From Lactarius indigo (lineage: Eukaryota > Basidiomycota > Agaricomycetes > Russulales > Russulaceae), in the NCBI GenBank assembly GCA_025766275.1, contig JAFKAC010000019.1, forward strand, positions 558,001 through 622,000: a DNA stretch of 64,000 nucleotides. Reading direction: 5' to 3'. A program made the position numbers and the translations under genes. Every line of letters begins with the position of its first letter. Within the stretch, counting starts at the first letter, position 1. Under the pieces are notes generated by a model. It had not been told where the DNA came from and searched no databases. It saw nothing but the letters and a program-made list of their open reading frames with translations. This document shows, piece by piece, positions 51,205-63,786 of this stretch.

Positions 51205-53973
51205 CGATAGAACTATGGGACAGAGGTTCAGATGTATGGGCTCTTGTGGCCACTATGAGTTGTAGTACGGCAGGGGATGTTCGGCCGGTTTCTGCTAGAA
51301 CGACGAAGGAGCGTCACGGTACTCCTCGAAGTGAACGGCACGTGCTTTTCCACACTGCCATCCGTCCATCCGTCCAATCTCTTGACTAGTCCAAAGAAGA
51401 AATTGTCATCAAATGTCCACCTCACTACAGTCTATGCCCCTATCGAACAAAACTGCTGAAACCCGTCCATCAGAAACATGCCACGTATCATCCAAGATCC
51501 AAGGAAGGTAGTCTACCCAGTTTGAGAGACTGCAATCGATAACCGACGCTTGCTGGCCTTCCTCGTCGCACCGATGGTTCCCAAGAAAGGAAAACGGATT
51601 CAACAAAAGTTCAACAACGGGACTCGCAAAAGGGGGGATAGTCCAGGTACGATACCACACGAAGCCGAACTGCGAGCAAGGGCTAACTTTATCCCACCGA
51701 ATCTCTACTACCAATCATCTCATCTTGCACCCTTGACCTCCACGCTGTTTTCTATCCACCTGCTACATCAAATGTCATTGCTCTTTGCGGCCAGCTGTTT
51801 ACTGGGGTTCCCTGCCACTGGTCTTTTGCCCCCCCTTTTGCCATTTACCATTTGCTGCTGGCCTTTTCGCCGCGCATATCTCGCTATGGGTCTTTTGCCA
51901 CCTCTCCAAGTTTGTTATTTCACTACCCACCGGATGTCATTTGTTAACCGATCAGATGCTATTTGGCACTGGCTTTTTTGCTTCACGCGTCCTGCCATCG
52001 ACTTTATCCCACGATTTCGCACACTAGCGACGCCGCCACTTGTTATACCAAACAACCGTCCGACGATTGTGCTGTCCGACGTTCACCCTATGCGTGTGTA
52101 CACACGCTCCGATTTTTCCACCCACCATATTCGCAGTATACCCCACGCTGCCGTGACCTATGAGTCCTTAGTGACGCGCTTTCCCCTCTGAATACGACCA
52201 CGAATAGGACCCCCTTGGATGTTTCCTCAAAATCCAAAAAGTCCGCTCGGCGCTCACAGTCGGTTTGCATACACCGCTGCCTCCACGCGCTCCCCGCAGT
52301 CAGGCTAACGACGTACTTCGGTTTTCCAGGCATGTCATCAGGCGACCAGCAAGTCGTACGCGAGCAACGAGCAGACTTTACTGCTTGGCTACGTGGCGAG
52401 TATATACTACCTTTTCGTTCGGCCCAGCACGAGTGGCACCAGTCTACTCTTCTCACCAGCTGATGTAAGCGGCGTCGACTAAAAAAAATAAAGACCCTGG
52501 CAAGCGCACGAACATCGGAGACCAAGTCGACCCGTGGCGCGCGTCTTCGACATAAGTTCGGTATACGCCAGGAAATAGGAAATACTGCGACAGGTGTGCA
52601 GACTTTGGCAGCCCGCCCAGGCAATAAGAGCAAACATGCGCATAAATGGAAGCATTGGTAACACCCGCAATGACATGTGCAGGGATCCTAATAGGGCATC
52701 AACTCTGCACGTCCGCAGGGCTCGTTACGGTCTTTGATGTAAGCACTGGCGCGTTATTATTCCTAATCTGGGGGTGCCGAAGCTCACTCGCCGTGTCATT
52801 AATTCCTTACAGGTGTCACGACATCGCGGCCGCCAGGGATCTAAGGGAAGGTGAGAGATATGGGGTTGTGCTGGTGGCTCGGGAGCTGAAAGTGGGTGAA
52901 TAAGCCATTGGACGTGACATTTCCGCTGTAGACTGGGTTGTCATGTGTCGTGAGGCTGACGCAGGGAATAAGGTGTTTGGTGAATGACATGTTCGTGCAC
53001 TCGTGTTTACTTGCAAGTAGATAAACAACTACAGCAACATAAACATACGTACAACAAGATGCCAAGTTGTGCCGCGGGCAAGTGGTATGCAATACAATCT
53101 AAGTTTTCCACTGTACTTTGCGGTTGAATCCCAGAAGCGAGAATAAAAACTTTTAAACGCCGTTACTGTAAACCCTATAACAATACTTGTGCGTTGGTTG
53201 CGGAGCGATCATAGGTCCGGCGAACAAAAACAACGAGGTCGGGTTGCTCCCTAGGTCAACAGAGTGCAGGGCGGGTTGGAACACTTGAGCCTGAGCACCG
53301 CCATCTGTTCGGTCATTTCTCCGAGACGCCGAGAACCAGAGGAATCTCCTTACACTAGTCACGCAGAACCCGTCTACCACGTGCACTGGCAACTATTGCA
53401 CAGTTGTGGTCCAACTTGTGGAAGAGCTCCGGCCTACCGACGTATTTTGCCTCTTCTCTTTCTGAACTCTGTGGGTTGGCGAGAAACACCAGGGGGAGAT
53501 ACTGCAGGCTGCAGCTGAGAAGTGCAGTAGTAATGCAGTTCGCCGTTGAAATTGAAAGTCCGGGCCGGCAGCCCGAGGGCGAGACGACCTCAATCGGAAA
53601 TTAGCAGGACCACCGCGACCGTCCCCGGTTTGGTATAACAAAGGATAGGACCCACCATGCTCTTGATCGAGTTCACACCAAGTTCATGTGGCCCAGGACG
53701 AGGCTCATCCGTTTGTACTCAACAACATTACTAGCTCTTATCGACCCGATCACCTCATCGCTCTTTATCTTCGCGATATATCCCATGTTACAAGTGGTGA
53801 CAGGTCTAGCAACATCGACTAGGACAGGCTTGAGGTTGTGTCCTTTGTGGTGACCCCCCGGCGAAGGTCCAAGATACAAAATTGGTTACGAATGTAGACT
53901 GGGGGAAATAGGCTTATATGCGCGTTGTTATCTCCTAGTTATTATGGGAGTTAGGTATTGGTAGTAACAAGTA
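51205..53973. other. Long spacer between F-box 4 and F-box 5
   Basis: 51270-51960 duplicates the 48.3-48.96 kb flank. From 51960 to 53100 no gene or known repeat was recognised; small open frames lack any family signature. 53120-53290 and 53800-53950 match the recurrent F-box unit flanks. Confidence 0.55.
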
Positions 53974-55493
53974 CTAGATAAGTGATGCGGTATATAACTG
54001 CGCCCATTCGCTACCATCAAGCATGTAGAGTCTTTCACGTAACTCCTCTTCCCCGTTGATAATAGTTACAGGGCGACCTGCGTCCTGGCGAGCAGTGACA
54101 AACTCCTCCATGGATTCCACAGGCTGGTTTTCTAAGCAAAGCAACTGTAGGGCCGGCAACACTTCGGTGGCCCTGTCCCCGGTGACATCTTCAAGTGTAA
54201 AAGAAATGTGGAATGAAATAAGGAACGAAAGTCCCTCGTCTACACTCAGCACCTTCAACGCGGTGAATGACCGAAAGAGTTCCAGCCATGGGATTTCATA
54301 ACCTAGCCCCTCATCTCCCTCCATCGATTCCGATTTAACGAAGAGACGGTCCACTTTGGAGAGCATAGGAGAAATTTGATGGACCACTTGACCTATCCCA
54401 CCTTCCTGGATCGAAAGACGAAATGATGACCGACCTTGCTGAACAAGTTTGATGGCGACAGTGTCGGGCTGGATGAGTAGCTCTGCAAACCTGAACTGAA
54501 GTTTTTCTGAACGACAGACGAACTTGCAAAGTTGGGGAATTTGAAAATTGGGGACTTCCTGATCCAGGTATTCTATTCGTAAGCAGCTGAGCTGAGGAGC
54601 GTCAATCTGCGCCACGAAATCCTCAAAATAGTCGAAAAGCCCATCAAAGTAAAATATGGCGAGAGCAGGAAGGACTGTCCGAGTAATGGGAGGTAGGCGT
54701 ATTGGATTAGGATAGGTCATCCCATATTCGAATCCAAAGGTGAGATACTTGAGCTTGGGCAACGCACCCAGAGCCGTGACCATTGCTTCTGGTGAGATGT
54801 AACCCGTGGGAGGTATATCGCTAAGGTCTACATCAACAAGGTCATGGGCTGAGGCAAGGAGAGCTGGTGCCGCTGAAAATGAAATGCCAGATATATGTAT
54901 TGTCTGCAAACATGGGGCGGATCCGCCAAGGAACGTATCGGGAAGATCTGGCATGATAACAAATGGTTCCGGTTCGAACCGAAGGTGAGTTAATGCTGGA
55001 AATGGCTCCCGCATCGCTGTGGCCAGTTCTTCCAACAGTGATTTCGACACAGAAACCTCAATAACTTGTACACGATCGCGGTGCTCCAGTGCCACAAAGA
55101 GAGCATCTCGATCGACATCCTGGAGATTTGGAAATTGATAGGAAACGACAATAGGGAAGGTCGGGAGATAGCCTATGTTTTTCTTGACAGGAGTCCCGTG
55201 GGTACAGAGGAGTTCCAGACGGAGATGGCGTGACGATGCAAACATGATGTATCTCCATGTTCGGCACACGTGTGCCAGTCTGTGCCATTTCCATGGGCGG
55301 TGGCTCTCAGTGCCAGTGGCATGGTCAACTTCATCCATTCGATAGAGGCTAAATATATCTATAAAGACGTTGTCCGGGAGTATGTTGATCGTGGTTGTGG
55401 ACCTATTTTGAAGATTAGCGGTGCATGCCCAGTCTCTCGGTCTATCAATATGACAAACGAGTACCAGCAATGGGCATACCTGTGTGAACTCAT
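53974..55493 (-). CDS. F-box protein 5 (about 480 aa)
   Basis: Two exons: 55493-55480 (ATGAGTTCACACAG) and 55402-53974, starting MSSHRSTTTINILPDNVFIDIFSLYRMD. Then come WKWHRLAHVCRTWRYIMFAS, leucine-rich repeats and the C-terminal LQLLCLENQPVESMEEFVTARQDAGRPV-like end. The most diverged member, and the farthest from UBP14. Probably a cytoplasmic or nuclear SCF receptor; partner and target not visible from sequence. Confidence 0.86.
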
Positions 55494-55789
55494 TTACAGA
55501 GTTAACTTGAATATGAGATTGAGAAGTGGGTGTCCTTATGGCCTCTATAAGTCGTAATATGTTTCTCAGGCTGTTGTTGGCAAGTGAGGCGGAGTAGCGG
55601 ATCGTTCAACGGCTCGATTCCAAACAAGGCAAATGTGATTACGTCAGAGACCGGTTTAATGTACTGTACGAGGCGCAAGGGACATGTGGGTTGTTTTGTG
55701 ACCCTGAGCCTCTTTATCTTCGCACAGCTAAGTTGGTACATGTCTAGAATAGGTCTCGTACGTGCATATTGTTATCTCCTGCTTCTGAT

Positions 55790-56017
55790 GATGGTGTGTG
55801 TTGGTACAGTAATGTTCGGCACGCGCGGGTCTGTACTATTTCCGTGGGCATGGCTCTTAGCAATCCTGGCGACAAAATTTCTACAGACGTTGTCCGGAAG
55901 AGTGTTGATCGTCGTTGTGCGTCTGTTCGAAGAATAGCAGTGCGTGCCTTGTTAATTTGTCATCATTACGGCAAATGAACGAAGGCACCAGCAATGGACA
56001 GATCTGAGTGAGCTCAT
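55790..56017 (-). pseudogene. Relic of a sixth F-box gene, 5' part
   Basis: The minus strand shows the mini-exon (ATGAGCTCACTCAG at about 56017) with its donor GT lost, an intron-like stretch, then ACGACGATCAACACTCTTCC (TTINTLPDNV). The F-box is then broken. Similarity fades near 55790. Confidence 0.75.
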
Positions 56018-56029
56018 CGATAGCGATAC

Positions 56030-57520
56030 CGTCGGCGCGCTGGAATGACAAAGTAGGTGTTCTTATAGCCTCGATGACTCGGATTTGTAATACGATAGAG
56101 GTTGTTGGCCCAGAAAGAAGCGGAGTACGATGATATTCAAGTTCAAGGCAAGTGTGCTATAGCTTTCAAGTTATAGAGGCAAGGATTGGTCCCTTATATC
56201 TGAGGCTCACCAGGCTGGCCGTGGCGCACGGCCAGGTACTGAGATAGTTGCGCAGGGGATCTGCTATTCGGAAGCAAGTGGTCACTCAGCAATAAGATCA
56301 CACTCGCTACGCTCTGTAAATTGACAGTAAGCCGGTGCTTGAGGTAATCAACCACAAAAGGGAGGAGGGAAGACGCACCGGTGCCAAGCAGCTTGTACGC
56401 TTGAGCCTAGGCACCGTAGAGACCGTAACAAACCTGCGCGCTTGAAGGACTGAACAGACCGTGACAGCCAAGTCAATGCAGCGAACGCACTCGCGGAAGC
56501 CGTCATACTGTCCGCCAAGGCCTTAGAGGTGGGAAACGGCATTGCATGGGCGCCAAAAGTAGCCTAACAGGGGTGGGAGGGATTGGCAAGGCTGCCGTTT
56601 TAGTTCCCAATGCTAACGCTATCGTCCTTGAGGGAGCCGACGCCGCGCATGCCGAGCTGTGTTGACAGGTCACACGCTCCTTGAAAAGTCCACCTGGAAA
56701 CCTACTTGTCTGAGCACGTGGTTGAGTAATGTCACCAGGCGACCAGGTCCATACACGTGAGAGGTCGAGTGCGGAATCACCGCGCGTGAATGGTGAGAGT
56801 TTGGGTAGACGGGGACATCCACTGAGTAACCAACAAAGTAGCGTGATGACAATGGGTGCCCATCGCATGTGCAGATGTACAGCGCAGGTTGAAAATACAT
56901 TACCGTCGTGATGGACGAGATCGATACCGTCGAGAAAAATACAAATACCGACGACAGAGACGACCCCGAGCTCGCCAACCTGACAGCTTGCTGGGATAAT
57001 AGGCAAGCACGAGGCCGAACAATAATTGACCTCGGATATCTCTCCGTTGACAGCGACCGACAGCGACGAGTCTGGGAAGTTATAACCAGCTTGAGAGCCT
57101 TTATGAAAATTTAAAATCCGAGCGATGAGAAGGGGCAACGTCACGTACTTGATCGTGCTTGCAGCAGCGCTCAGCCCAGACTACTGCCTGATCATCCTTT
57201 TTAAACTCATGTCCAGCGTTCCCCATCTCGTCTTTTCAATGAATGGGTGCAGGACAATACTTGAATTTGGTTGCATAATTACAGTGCATGAGCGAGGTAG
57301 GACAGAGGAATCTAAAGGAGTCTGAAGCTGAGATGGAGCGAATACCGAGAAAGTAGCTTGACGTACCCCTCCACAAATGTGGAGTGAGGCTGTAAGCCAT
57401 GTAGTGACAGAATCATGTATGACTGTGATACTTTGAATTCAAAAGTAGGAGCTGGGGTGCGTTCGCACTGTACGGTACAGTTCCCACACATCCACGATTC
57501 TGCAGCGTTTATGTAATCGT
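56030..57520. other. Spacer between the F-box block and the inverted zf/NLR pair
   Basis: No recognisable gene. One 213-codon minus-strand open frame (57144-56503) has no family signature and was not called. Confidence 0.5.
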
Positions 57521-57529
57521 GCCACCAAC

Positions 57530-58293
57530 ACGATCTGCACCGCCATCACAACTTCTTCGTTCGTCGGTTTTGTCAAGTTTCTTCGGCCCATCCTCTAGAT
57601 CCGTCCACCCCGCTACCTTGAGAAAATTCTCTGAACCAATATTAGCCTGAATCAACGTCAAACGATGATCGAACTCACTCGCTCAACTCTGTTCCATTTC
57701 CTTTGTGGCCATCGCAAGGATACCAAGGATCTCGACGGTGAATTCCACCGTTTTTTCCGGCATCTTCGGAGTTAGTGGGGCCCCGGTATAAATGTCGAGC
57801 CGCACGAAGAAATATTCGATGCGTCTAAAGATGTCGATGAGGGTGTCTTAGCTCGCGGCAACATCTTTAGCTGTCTGAGAAGGTTCAACACCAGAAATGC
57901 CCACACGAGGGAAGAAGCGAGGTGACTCACCAAGAGAAGGACACCGACGCTGGCAAATACTATTTTGAACGGTGGGAATACTTGCTGAATTGACATCGGA
58001 GCGTGTTCATTAGTGGATGGACAAATGAGTGGATATTTTACCAAAGCGACGCCTTCGGTAAGCATCCCAGAGAAGGCATGAAGAACCTGTCATCACTGGT
58101 AGTCCAAGAGGGACCATACTGGGCAACCTGAAACATGGCCAAATTGCAGTGGGAGAATGGCATGTTTCGAGTCGTTTGAAGAGATCGTGGTCCTTAAGAT
58201 CGTTTTCTTGTACGACTTTGGAGCTGCATCAAAGATGCGTTCAATATTGGAAGAGGAGTCAGAAGATGTAGTTTTTGATGTCTGGCGCATCAT
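57530..58293 (-). pseudogene. NLR pseudogene, 5' part, inverted copy
   Basis: On the minus strand: exon 1 remnant (SSNIERIFDAAPKSYKK, with a frameshift after it), exon 2 (VFPPFKIVFASVGVLLL near 57985), intron 2, exon 3 and the start of exon 4 (GWTDLEDGPKKLDK near 57590), with several frame breaks. It ends before the coiled coil and has no ATPase or ankyrin region. It is head-to-head with zf6, as in the left array. Confidence 0.83.
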
Positions 58294-58387
58294 GATAGAA
58301 ACAGGAATGAGGTTGACTCATGTCGAGGGTATGGCAACAGTCTGGTGGACGAGAATACCAGGGCCTCTTCTGCTGATAAATTAAGGA

Positions 58388-60185
58388 CACTGCCAGTTGC
58401 GGAAGAACGGAACCAGATTGACACCGAAACATCACGCGGTAACACGGGCCGGCACCTCCAGTCCCAGGCCAATCCCACGGTCACGCACCCAAACGAATCG
58501 TCGTTATCGTCCACAGTCTATCCCCTCCCGATGCCCACGAATTCGCCCTATCGTCACAAGAATGCAGTCTCATGGAAGACATCACTGTCGATACAGATGA
58601 ACTTGCCACGTAGCTCTGGTCACTCAACGACACGTTTTTACCCAACACAAACAAGATTTTGACTTGCTCCAGGTAGGTCTTTTTTGCATAACGCGATTCG
58701 GGCCGATAACGGCTTTTCTCTCACACAGCCAAGGTTCCCTGTCCCCGCAGTTGCCTCAACCTCCTCGTCAGTCTCGCCCTCACCTTTGCCCCGCCGTCCA
58801 GATCATCGCCGGAACCGGAAAGCAACATGACGGCGATATCCGTCACTGGTCCCGGTGATGACCCCACGCCGGTGTCTTATGAGAATGACGACCAAACAGA
58901 CCCAACTCGAAAAAGCTTGAACAACGATGTCGAGATGCGCGTTGTATCCATATCGGTCGGGACATAGAGGTGTGTCCGTCCCCTTCTGCCCTTTTTATGC
59001 GCATACATAATGCCGTGGGACAGACTCAGTCCCCTCCTGCTCCTGTGGGTGCCTCCAGACGCTCCATTTCCTCGCAATCTGGTGCTCCCTCACGCCGCAT
59101 ATCAAAGATGCCCCTTTCCCACCCCTCCCCATCCGAAAGCACCTCGTCCGAACTTCCCTCCGTCAGCGTGACAGAGGCAGGGACCACGACCCCCTGGACA
59201 TCATATCCATCGATTCCTCCTCCTCGTCACGACGACGACCTCCTCTGCGCAGCCCGGGAAAGACCAAGAAGCTGAGGGGATTTGGGCAGCTGATGACCTA
59301 CGTTCTCGTACCGCCCATCCCGCCCGGCGCGCGCAAGTCAGACTACGCGCCGGTAAGGCAACGGCCCCGGACACGGCAGCGCCAGACCGCAGTCAAGGGC
59401 AAGGGGCGGGCAGGGGACAATTTGGGCTCGAAGGAACTCGTGCACGTACTGCAAGTCGCGCCGACCTCCGCAAGCAAGAGTAAGAGCAGGGAACCGGTAT
59501 TGGTGCCGCCACCGTTAGCCAAGCAGCGCCCAGCGAAGACAATGACAACGACGGATGCGCAGGTCTTTGACGGGAGCTGGAGTGCGATCGCGGTGTTCAC
59601 GGTTTCTGGCGAATCACTTGGCAGTGAGTTCTTGCACGGCATCGTACCCGTCTCGCAACCTACGACCTCCCCTGCCCTTGCTGCCACCACCCCAGCTGCC
59701 CCGCGACTATCTCCATCAGCCCGATACCCGAACCCTCGCAGGAACTGCAACGGCGCCGGTATATGTTTATCGGGAAACCGCGCAGGAGGTGGGGCTGCTC
59801 GTGTCCCTCCAGATCCCAACCACGACCAGCCGGAGCAGAGAACGACGAAGGGGAAGGGGAAATCGACGGTCATCGCGGGTCGGGGACGCCGGGGTAAGCG
59901 GATTCGGCTCTTTGTCGGGAGCCTGAGCCGTTATTAGCGACGCGGATGCAGCGACGGCGACGACGGTCTGCGTCTTTAACATCACGGAACGACGATGACG
60001 CTGAGGGAAATATTGATGAGGGTGGCGATGTCGATGTCGACCCAGATGCAGGATCCGGCTCGGGGAATACGTGGTACCTGTACCATCTACTCAAGCAGAG
60101 GAGATGGCGAGGATCATGCCGGAGGTGGAGCGCGCCATTGGTGCCGAGTTCGCCATTGGCGCCGTGCCATATTCGTCCTCGTCGG
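58388..60185 (+). pseudogene. zf6: 4CXXC_R1-gene derivative lacking the zinc finger
   Basis: Plus-strand copy of the zf gene: N-terminal exon (stop in the PDDPAAWLWS-like segment near 58613), intron with canonical GTAGGT donor (about 58672), exon with MTAISVTGPGDD, exon with SQSPPAPVGASRRSISSQS, basic tract and KELVHVLQVA. At about 59460 this jumps directly to APTSASKSKSREPV, which in zf5 lies beyond the finger. About 2 kb, including the whole finger and acidic middle, is gone. The C-terminal block (SWSAIAVFTVSGESLGSEF) remains, then frameshifts in GSLEPLL. It is a pseudogene or a remnant frame. Confidence 0.82.
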
Positions 60186-60231
60186 GTTTCAAAAAAATGA
60201 AAAAATGAGTCGGTAGTAGGTGGTAGAATTA

Positions 60232-60286
60232 CAGCCGTTTTCATATCGATAGTCCGATTTTCGGAAAAGCTACTAGCGGGCTGAGT
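60232..60286 (+). repeat. Left terminal inverted repeat, 55 bp
   Basis: Identical to the complement of 63732-63786; starts CAGCCGTTTTC and ends GGGCTGAGT. Confidence 0.97.
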
Positions 60287-60394
60287 GAGCGGAGGTCAAG
60301 GATAACCAGTTATCTGAGATTCGATCGAAAAAAAATAAGGCTTATCTTTTTTTTTTTTCTTTTCCCCCCATCGCCCCACTTCCCATCACTGTCA

Positions 60395-61521
60395 ATGCGC
60401 AATCGTCGTCACTTTTCTCAAGAAATCAAGGAGGTGGCCTTGCGCATGTCTCATCAAGGGGTATCTGATGCTGAGATAGAAGAGTATCTGGGCATCAGTG
60501 AGCGATCTATGAGACGGTTGAGGGCGACGTACCTTGCAACAGGTGAAGTGGTTCGGATACCAGTATGCCCAGGTCGGCCACGTCTCCTTGATGGTCTTGA
60601 TTCACACGTTCGTTCTTTTCTTTTTGTTGCGACACCGCACTGACTATGGTCCTCAGTTTATTGAGGGCTGTATACTGCGGCAACCCGACATCTCACTCGA
60701 GGAATTGCAGACACAGCTCTTCAGGGTCACTGAAATTGAGGTCTCGACTGCAACAATTTGGAGGATGCTCCGGCGAATGGGATACACTATGAAGATGGTA
60801 AGTGACTTGATGATAACCCCTGGAATCACTGGAACTTGAAAGTCGACAGATCACACGGCCAGCCATTGAGCAAAACGAGGATGAACGCATCGCCTACAAA
60901 GTGCTCATCGGCGAGCACTACAAAGCCCACCAACTGGTTTTTGCAGACGAGAGCTCATTCAATCGAATGACTCTGAGGCGTTCTTTTGTGTGGGCTCAAC
61001 GGGGAGACCGTGCACGTCGCCGAGAATTTTTTGTACAGGGTACACGGTAAGTAATTGTTGTTTTTTCCGAGGCTGTATTGTCTAACTTCCACAGGTATTC
61101 TATCCTTCCCGCGCTGTCCCTCGATGGCATCCTTCATGCTGATGTCTTTGACCACGCGATAACTGGAGCCGACTTCCAATCTTTCATCGAAGGGCTGCTC
61201 GACCGCATGCAGCCATACCCACTGCCCAACTCAGTTCTTGTAATGGATAACGCGGCGATACACAAGGTCGATGGGGTCCGAGAGATGATTGAGGAACGCG
61301 GCATGCGTCTCATCTATCTCCCCCCTTACTCGCCCGACCTGAACCCTATTGAGGAGGCGTTCTCCTCCATCAAGGCGTGGCTACGTGCCAATCGTGATTA
61401 CATTCTTGGTGAGATTGAGGGTATCGGCGCGGATCCGTATAAGGTGATTTGGGAGGCAATCTATAGTGTGACGCCGGAGGACGCTTTCGGTTGGTACCAG
61501 CACAGCGAATATATTGTGTAG
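60395..61521 (+). CDS. Tc1/IS630-type DDE transposase (about 325 aa)
   Basis: Four exons: 60395-60607, 60657-60797, 60850-61046, 61095-61521; frame exact. The N-terminal helix-turn-helix region (FSQEIKEVALRMSHQGVSDA, YLGISERSMRRL) would bind the terminal repeats. A second helix-turn-helix-like part (STATIWRMLRRMGYT) follows. The catalytic triad is visible as FADESS (first Asp), VMDNAAIH (second Asp) and PYSPDLNPIEE (Glu, 34 residues between), i.e. a DD34E-type DDE_3 nuclease. For exon 3 the second AG (60849) was chosen because it keeps the frame. No disabling mutation was seen, so the copy may be active. Confidence 0.92.
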
Positions 61522-61615
61522 TCGTTCAGTTCACTAGTGTATTGCCTCCTTTGTTACAATCTATGCAATTAGTACGTGTGTTGTGGTTGTGTGCTACGGG
61601 TATCTTGGTGGTCGT

Positions 61616-63429
61616 CTACTCGACGAATGTGGCCTCAGTAGCCGCCCACTTATTCTCCATGTCAAACGGGTCACGGTTTTCGTCCTTCACCCACCCTTGC
61701 CTCTCCTGTTCTCCCTCCTCGTCACTTGACCATACGAAAATAGCCTCGTGGCTCTCTTCTTTCAGCATCCGTCCTTTACCCTTCCTATCGCGTGGGACAC
61801 GACTTGGACCGACCACCTCAACAACCTCAACGTCCTCGACCTTGTCCTCGACTGCCACCTCCTGCCTGTCACCCACTGTGACACCGTGACCTTCCCCATT
61901 CGGTCGCATCAGTGGCAACAGCCACTTCTTCACGTACGCATGAAGACTACGTGCGCCTTCCTTCCCAAGACCCCCCACTGTCTCCAGCAATACCTGGTGC
62001 ATCTCATACACCTCCATCACGGTGCTCATACCAAAGTCAACAAGCTCCGACTCCATATCAACATAGTCGAAGGTCGGAGATGGGTCATGGATATCCATCA
62101 GCTCCAGGAGGAGACGGACGGGTAGGTCAATTGGGGTGGGGGTTGTGGGGTTGGGCATCGACGTGGGACGCTGACGACTCGGAGTAGCTGGGTGAGTCTC
62201 CGATGTCACCGATGTTACTGATGCCCCCGCTGTAGACCCTGGCGATGCGATGTTCACTGCAACATGAACCTCGGGTACACCATGCGAATTGCGGGCTCTC
62301 TTGCTAGTGGGTAGCCGGTCAAACGGTTTCAGGTTTGGGGGCAAGTCGATCCTCGCCTCATTGAGTGTCTATACCAGCATACGTGAGTACAGCATAACAT
62401 TGTCCGCCATAGTCGCTCACAATTTTTTTTGCCCAAAATGTCATCGCCTTGTGATCTAGGCGTTTGTGGTTGTCGCGTCCACCCAAACGGTCGACATAAC
62501 AATGGCCCCTATGGGCTTCACATCTGAGGGCAATTTCTAACTCTTTGTATGCTTGATACACCGCCCCCTGTTTGGCGTTCACAGGTGGAGGGACGTCGTC
62601 CTCGCGCCTACGTTTTCCCCTGCTACCTGATGCCTTTGGCGCCTTTGACGGTGCCTTTGTCTACAAACAATCAGTAACACGGCCACTGGGAGCAAGAATT
62701 CCTCACCAAGTTCTGGATTTCAACGCTCACTGCGTTCTTACGGGCCACGATTATTTTTGCATTCAGACGGGTGAGTGCGGCTTCCCACTCGTCCTCACTA
62801 CTCAAGTATGACATCTTACCAAGATCCCCGGATAACTTATACCCCAACTGTACTGGTAATACGGCGTCACGAAGGCGCTTCATTACTTCCATCTGAAGCT
62901 CGTCCCAGCTCATCGCACTGTGTCCCTTGAAGACACTTTTTGCCTTGCTCGAGGCAATGCTCACATCAAATTCCCACACTGGAAGATCAGGTAAGCGAGT
63001 TTCGTTACAGTATATGTGAGCTGACTTACCTCCAGGTTCACGTTGACTGTTCACATAGCGCTTCCTAGCACTGCCTGAAGATCTCACAGGTGTTGCAGGA
63101 GGTTGGCGTGTTGGCGTCGATATTGGCATCGGCATAGGTCCAGTGGTACCACCGGCTGGGTGTGGAGGCGACACCATTGGCAATGGATGGGGATAGTATG
63201 GTGTGTACGGCGGCCATGGTTGATACTGCTGACTGAAACCATTGGGTGTTGGCGGGTAGGGCGCAAGTGGGGTTGGGCCTGGGGTCAACGGAGGAGGATA
63301 TGGCACATGGTGGGGCAAGTATCCCGGGTGAGGAGCAACGTGAGGCGGCGGTAGAGGATAGCCCACTGGCGTGCGTTGCTGGGTGTTGCTGAGGTGCTGT
63401 GCAGGATCCATAGCAGAGTCAGGTAACAC
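61616..63429 (-). CDS. Second transposon-borne gene, 571-aa protein of unknown function
   Basis: Three-exon model: 63429-62707, 62660-62421, 62368-61616; introns GTGAGG...GTAG (46 nt) and GTGAGC...ATAG (52 nt), total divisible by three. The N-terminus (about 1-120) is rich in Pro, Tyr and His. Then comes a folded-looking segment (about 155-240: WEFDVSIASSKAKSVF, LGYKLSGDLGKMSYLSSEDE, WEAALTRLNAKII) that resembles a PB1-like ubiquitin fold. A KRRRE basic patch follows, then a Cys/His segment (CEAHRGHCYVDRLGGRDNHK, RLDHKAMTFWAKKI). The C-terminal half is S/T/P-rich with acidic stretches. The Cys/His segment resembles a motif I associate with unnamed agaricomycete proteins; this was not checked. 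It may assist or regulate transposition, which is inference from position only. Confidence 0.8.
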
Positions 63430-63731
63430 ATCGCCGCCGTCGTCTTCACCATTTTATAACTGAATCAACCCCCAGCTCCAAACAAAATGTAGTACCCGCC
63501 ATCGTTCCACTTTATATTTTGGCCAATGCGGCCAACACGGGATGTGTCGTGCACTGGCAGATATTATGCTTGGTGAACGCGTAGATTGCGCAAAGTCGTA
63601 ATGATCTCGACTTGCCTCTTTTCTTTTTTTTTTTTTTCTTTTTTCTTTTTCTTTTCTCTTTTTTATTTTATTTTTTATTTCACCAAAAAATACGGTAAGT
63701 CTCGGCAAATATGCCGACGGGGGATCCCGGA

Positions 63732-63786
63732 ACTCAGCCCGCTAGTAGCTTTTCCGAAAATCGGACTATCGATATGAAAACGGCTG
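63732..63786 (-). repeat. Right terminal inverted repeat, 55 bp
   Basis: Perfect inverted partner of 60232-60286, followed by the TA duplication. Confidence 0.97.

Larger units (their letters stand above)
60232..63786 (+). mobile_element. Tc1-like DNA transposon carrying two genes (3,555 bp)
   Basis: Perfect 55-bp terminal inverted repeats (CAGCCGTTTTCATATC... at 60232-60286; complement at 63732-63786), flanked by TA duplications (60230-60231 and 63787-63788). In the unoccupied homologue (about 15290, 28205) the sequence reads GGTAGAATTAGCAGAACG with a single TA, so this is the empty-site proof. The element holds a DDE transposase (plus) and a second gene (minus), convergent with only 94 bp between their stops. 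Confidence 0.95.

Noticed and set aside
51550..52191. 213-codon open frame on the plus strand in the F-box 4-5 spacer
   Set aside because: It runs through a duplicated noncoding flank whose other copy (48.5-48.9 kb) is not open in the same frame.
56503..57144. 213-codon open frame on the minus strand
   Set aside because: No recognisable domain, no homologous copy in the window and no supporting splice context.
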